Origin: Sneathiellales bacterium
Lineage (GTDB): Bacteria; Pseudomonadota; Alphaproteobacteria; JANQFL01
NCBI GenBank assembly: GCA_028277845.1
Contig: JANQFL010000039.1
Location: forward strand, 1-35,464
DNA: 35,464 nt
Direction of reading: 5' to 3'
The translations under genes were made by a program, and so were the position numbers. The notes under the pieces are model-generated. The model was given only the letters and a program-made list of their open reading frames with translations. It had not been told where the DNA came from and searched no databases. Below, in pieces: positions 32,777 to 35,464 of this stretch. The stretch's first letter is position 1, and each line of letters begins with the position of its first letter.

Positions 32777-32949
32777 AGCAATTCCGCATCGCGGGATTTC
32801 CGCCGATTTTCAAACCTAATGTAGAGCTATTATAAACATACGCCCTTAGGGCGAGTGTGTTGGGTGGTTTTCCATCTAATACCAAAGGATGGGCGCAACT
32901 ATGGCCGCGCCGGCTGACGACAGCCGGTTCAACCATAGGAGACCCATCC
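32777..32949. other. Intergenic region with two hairpins and a short repeat element
   Basis: Begins with CTAGAGCAATTCC (32774-32786), related to the repeats at 33660 and 35388. CGCCCTTAGGGCG (32841-32853) is a perfect palindrome. CCGGCT/AGCCGG (32910-32927) forms a hairpin just upstream of the ATAGGAG ribosome binding site of the next gene. Confidence 0.5.
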
Positions 32950-33663
32950 ATGTCCAAGAAAATACCTCTATTGTTGATTCCCGGTCTGGCTTCCAACCGC
33001 CTGATGTGGCAGCCGCAGATCGAAGGCCTGGCCGACATCGCCGATTGCTGGGTCACGCCCTTGCCGGCGGCCGATGATTTGGGCCTCATCGCCCAGGAGA
33101 TTCTCGCCGGCGCGCCGTCCCGGTTCGCGGCGGCGGGGCATTCCATGGGCGGCTATCTGTGTTTCGAAATTTACCGCAGGGCCCCCGAACGGGTCCAAGG
33201 CCTGTGTCTGTTGAGCACCACGGCGGAACCTGAGTCCTCGGGTGCCGCCGAACGGCGGCGGGCCTCCATCGACGATATCGCGCGCGATGGGTTCATGCCG
33301 ACGATCCGGCAAATCATCCCCCGCTTTGTCCGGCCTGACGAACGCCGTGGCGGCCCCGTGTTCGACGCCATGCTGCATCAGGCCTACGAAACCGGCCGGG
33401 ACGCGTTCTGCCGTCATCAGATCGCGTCGTTGGCCCGCGCCGGATACAGGCGGTCGCTGGACGGCATAGGCTGTCCCGTACTGGTCGTCGGTGGCCGGCA
33501 CGACGTGGTGACCCGGACGTCGGGCCAGGCCAGGATGGCCAGGGCGATCCCCCGGGCCGATTTTCATGTGGTCGAGCACGCCGCCCATATGATCACCATG
33601 GAAAACGCGGATCAGACGAACGCGATCATGCGTGACTGGCTGCAGTCGGAGTTGTTGGCCTAG
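32950..33663 (+). CDS. Alpha/beta hydrolase
   Basis: ATG at 32950 after ATAGGAG; an upstream in-frame start at 32857 is less likely. 237 residues. LLLIPGLASNRLMWQPQIEG gives the oxyanion region, AAGHSMGGYL the nucleophile elbow (Ser65), LVVGGRHDVVT the acid and VEHAAHMITMEN the His. Cytosolic, substrate unknown; the family includes MhpC-like and esterase enzymes. Its stop TAG is the start of a 23-bp repeat. Confidence 0.87.
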   Translation: MSKKIPLLLIPGLASNRLMWQPQIEGLADIADCWVTPLPAADDLGLIAQEILAGAPSRFAAAGHSMGGYLCFEIYRRAPERVQGLCLLSTTAEPESSGAAERRRASIDDIARDGFMPTIRQIIPRFVRPDERRGGPVFDAMLHQAYETGRDAFCRHQIASLARAGYRRSLDGIGCPVLVVGGRHDVVTRTSGQARMARAIPRADFHVVEHAAHMITMENADQTNAIMRDWLQSELLA

Positions 33664-33682
33664 AGCAGTTCCTCTTTAGATG
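33660..33682. repeat. 23-bp direct repeat, left copy
   Basis: Identical 23 bp beginning CTAGAGCAGTTCCTC and ending TTTAGATG occur here and at 35388-35410, same orientation, flanking the IS5-N/PAS gene. Both are followed within a few bases by CATTCTG. Confidence 0.8.
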
Positions 33683-33766
33683 TAAACATTCTGACGGAGC
33701 GTATTGGCGGATACCCCGCCCCGGTCCGGTGCGCCCGTGTCGGGCCGCCGGGCCGTCCGGCGGCGG

Positions 33767-35335
33767 TCAGTTGACGGCCAGGGGCTTGATCAGCGTGACG
33801 CCCAGCAGCATCGCGATGCGCCCTTGGTCGTCCGCCACCGGTGCATGCACGGTCCACATCTGGCAGCGCCGGCCACCGGAATTGATGTAATACGTGCTGG
33901 TGCCGGCGGGACCGACCCGGTTCGCGGCGCGGGAGAAGACGGCCAGCAGGTCGTGCTGCAGGCCGGGGTGGCCATATTTTATGGTGTTGTGTTTGGCCTT
34001 GGCACTGACGACGGCCCCGGTTGCGTCGCCTTCGTTCGCGGTCTTGATATGCTGGCCGATATATTCGTAGCGGAACTGGTTGTCCGGCAGGACACGGGTG
34101 ACGGTAAGATACGGGCCCAGTTCGAACAGGCTGGTGAGCTTGATGTCCGATAGTTGCGGCGACTGGCGCTCCCCGCGCAACCCGTTCCAGTAATCAAGAA
34201 ACCCCTGCTCGATCTTGACCCAGTCCGACGGACCCAGGGCCCGGTGGCTCACGTCGCTGCCGAAAATCCGTTTCGGTGTCTGACGCACCTTGTCGAAGGT
34301 ATACGGGGTGCGCGCGCCGGCCAGAAGCGGTTCGGACATGGGCATGAACAGCACCACGCCGGTCAGCAATTGCACCGGAGAGTCCACCGTGTTGGCCGGG
34401 GCGAACACCGACCAGAACTGGCAGTACTTACCGGCGTCGTCGAGGATGTATCCGCTGGTCCGAATGGCCCGCCGTTCGCTCAAGGCCAGGTGACACGCCT
34501 TGAGCAGATTGCTGTGAATGCCGGCATGGCCGTAGGTTTCCAGATTGGCGTCGGCTTTTTCGCGCAATGTCGTCTTGACCGGCGCCACGTGTTCGCCGTC
34601 CGCGATGGAATCGCCGGCCCACTCGAGGACGAAATCGTCCGCCGTGATCCGATGGCCGTCCGTGGCCGCGTCCCGTTGTCCGGTGGACGCTGCCTTGCGC
34701 ACGTTGAGGGCGCGAAAGACGACGCAATGGGTGCGAACGGAATCGGGAATGTCCGCCAATGCGGCCGACGCAAATCCCTTCTCGCCGAACAGGGCCGGTT
34801 GATCCGACCAGAACCGCAGATACGACTGCTCGAGGGCGGCCCAGGCCGGTGGTTCGAACATTTCGACGTCGGACGCGAGCACATAGGGCGAGGGTTGCCC
34901 GCTTCTGGACGACGCATCCGATTGGCTGGTGGGCTCGTTCAGCAAGGCCGACGCCTCGAATTGCCGGCGCAGTTCGCCGAACACGTCGGTGGCGATGTCC
35001 CGTTCGATCAGCAGGCGCCGAAACGTCGCGATGGCCAGGTGGTCCGGTGCCGCCGTGCCGGCCGGGACGCCGATGAACTTGCGGAAGGCCATGCTGTCAC
35101 TGACGAGATAATCGAAGTCCGCGGCAATCAGCCCGTGCCAGTGCTGCAGCAGCATGGCCTTGAACAACACCAGCGGGGAGTGATCCCCGGTGTTCTGCGA
35201 ATCCGGCTTTATCCAGCGCAGATACTTGTCGAAGGCCTGCCAGTCGACGCTGCGGTCGATCAGTGCCAGCCGGTCCTGCCAGTTGGCGGTGTGCCCGGCT
35301 TGCGGCGCAGCTTTGTCTTGTTCGGTCGAAGGCAT
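33767..35335 (-). CDS. Fusion of IS5-type transposase N-terminal domain with PAS_5-like sensor domains
   Basis: ATG at 35335 (MPSTEQDKAAPQAGH); the frame stays open to 35443 but that part reads into the repeat. 522 residues. Residues ~28-135 match the DUF772/InsH N-terminal domain of IS5 transposases: DWQAFDKYLRWIKPD, PLVLFKAMLLQHWHGLIAAD, SMAFRKFIGVPAGTAAPDHL, ATFRRLLIERDIA. The DDE catalytic domain is absent. Instead there are two PAS-like domains with similar order: YLRFWSDQ..., ETYGHAGIHSNLLKACHLAL and LLTGVVLFMP; then FLDYWNGLRGERQSPQLSDI, FRYEYIGQHIKTANEGD, KYGHPGLQHDLLAVFSRAAN, MLLGVTLIKP. This looks like a domesticated DNA-binding part fused to a ligand sensor. Confidence 0.78.
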   Translation of the reverse strand: MPSTEQDKAAPQAGHTANWQDRLALIDRSVDWQAFDKYLRWIKPDSQNTGDHSPLVLFKAMLLQHWHGLIAADFDYLVSDSMAFRKFIGVPAGTAAPDHLAIATFRRLLIERDIATDVFGELRRQFEASALLNEPTSQSDASSRSGQPSPYVLASDVEMFEPPAWAALEQSYLRFWSDQPALFGEKGFASAALADIPDSVRTHCVVFRALNVRKAASTGQRDAATDGHRITADDFVLEWAGDSIADGEHVAPVKTTLREKADANLETYGHAGIHSNLLKACHLALSERRAIRTSGYILDDAGKYCQFWSVFAPANTVDSPVQLLTGVVLFMPMSEPLLAGARTPYTFDKVRQTPKRIFGSDVSHRALGPSDWVKIEQGFLDYWNGLRGERQSPQLSDIKLTSLFELGPYLTVTRVLPDNQFRYEYIGQHIKTANEGDATGAVVSAKAKHNTIKYGHPGLQHDLLAVFSRAANRVGPAGTSTYYINSGGRRCQMWTVHAPVADDQGRIAMLLGVTLIKPLAVN

Positions 35336-35387
35336 CGCGGCGGTCTTCGTACGTCGGTTCGATTGAGGGGTTAGAATACACGATATG

Positions 35388-35410
35388 CTAGAGCAGTTCC
35401 TCTTTAGATG
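35388..35410. repeat. 23-bp direct repeat, right copy
   Basis: Second copy of the repeat at 33660, upstream of the IS5-N/PAS gene start. The following bases GAATCCATTCTG extend the similarity. Confidence 0.8.
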
Positions 35411-35464
35411 GAATCCATTCTGTTTCTCGAGCGGCCTGCCCATCCACCAGGAAGACGGGGCCGC

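Overview
The window looks like a GC-rich alphaproteobacterial chromosome, possibly Rhodospirillales-like. This is inferred from codon use, frequent GTG/TTG starts, an ECF sigma/DUF6249 operon, a PAS_5-type protein, and short 'CTAGAGCARTTCC' repeats at gene ends. It falls into four blocks.

(1) 1-18.05 kb is a decayed and rearranged prophage or tailocin late region joined to a polymorphic-toxin/immunity array. The left 1.5 kb holds immunity genes and broken genes: an unidentified partial gene, a truncated toxin-like gene joined to a truncated DUF7674-like gene, and an intact Imm10. After a lipoprotein gene comes a ~310-bp duplication (3028-3336 and 4236-4544). It carries a promoter-like motif, a ribosome binding site and the first codons of a phage 'polyvalent' protein; the first copy is a stub and the second heads a 1327-codon gene. 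That gene has a Gly/Ala-rich internal-virion-like region, a MuF-C/PBECR-type nuclease-like region and a C-terminal HESGH zincin. A second large protein joins a PBECR-like domain to a JAB (JAMM) peptidase-like domain. Downstream is an array of four paralogous 69-71-residue ORFs, interleaved with duplicated 3' ends of the JAB gene, an Imm33-like gene and a DUF4265 gene. Two tail-fibre genes with a shared T7 gp17-like N-terminus follow, then a glycine-rich tip protein, small membrane/lysis-type genes, an alpha/beta hydrolase and a strong terminator. A 16-bp motif recurs upstream of four of these genes. The order (large internal proteins, tail fibres, lysis-type genes) resembles podophage late regions. 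My reading is that the large proteins are virion-delivered effectors and that the small ORFs and Imm genes are immunities.

(2) 18.1-23.8 kb is ordinary chromosome: DUF6249 membrane protein, ECF sigma factor and likely anti-sigma factor; an AraC regulator divergent from a nitronate monooxygenase, NmrA-like reductase and amidase operon.

(3) 23.8-26.6 kb is an AT-richer island with an unknown protein, an XRE regulator with a clear inverted-repeat operator and a predicted leaderless mRNA, and a DUF3800 protein.

(4) 26.6-35.46 kb is chromosomal housekeeping and accessory metabolism: TfoX-N, DUF2461, YafY-type WYL regulator divergent from a GST-like protein, SDR, GNAT acetyltransferase, DUF1801, MetE-C-like methyltransferase and an alpha/beta hydrolase. 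It ends with a fusion of an IS5-type transposase N-terminal domain to PAS_5-like sensor domains, flanked by 23-bp direct repeats.
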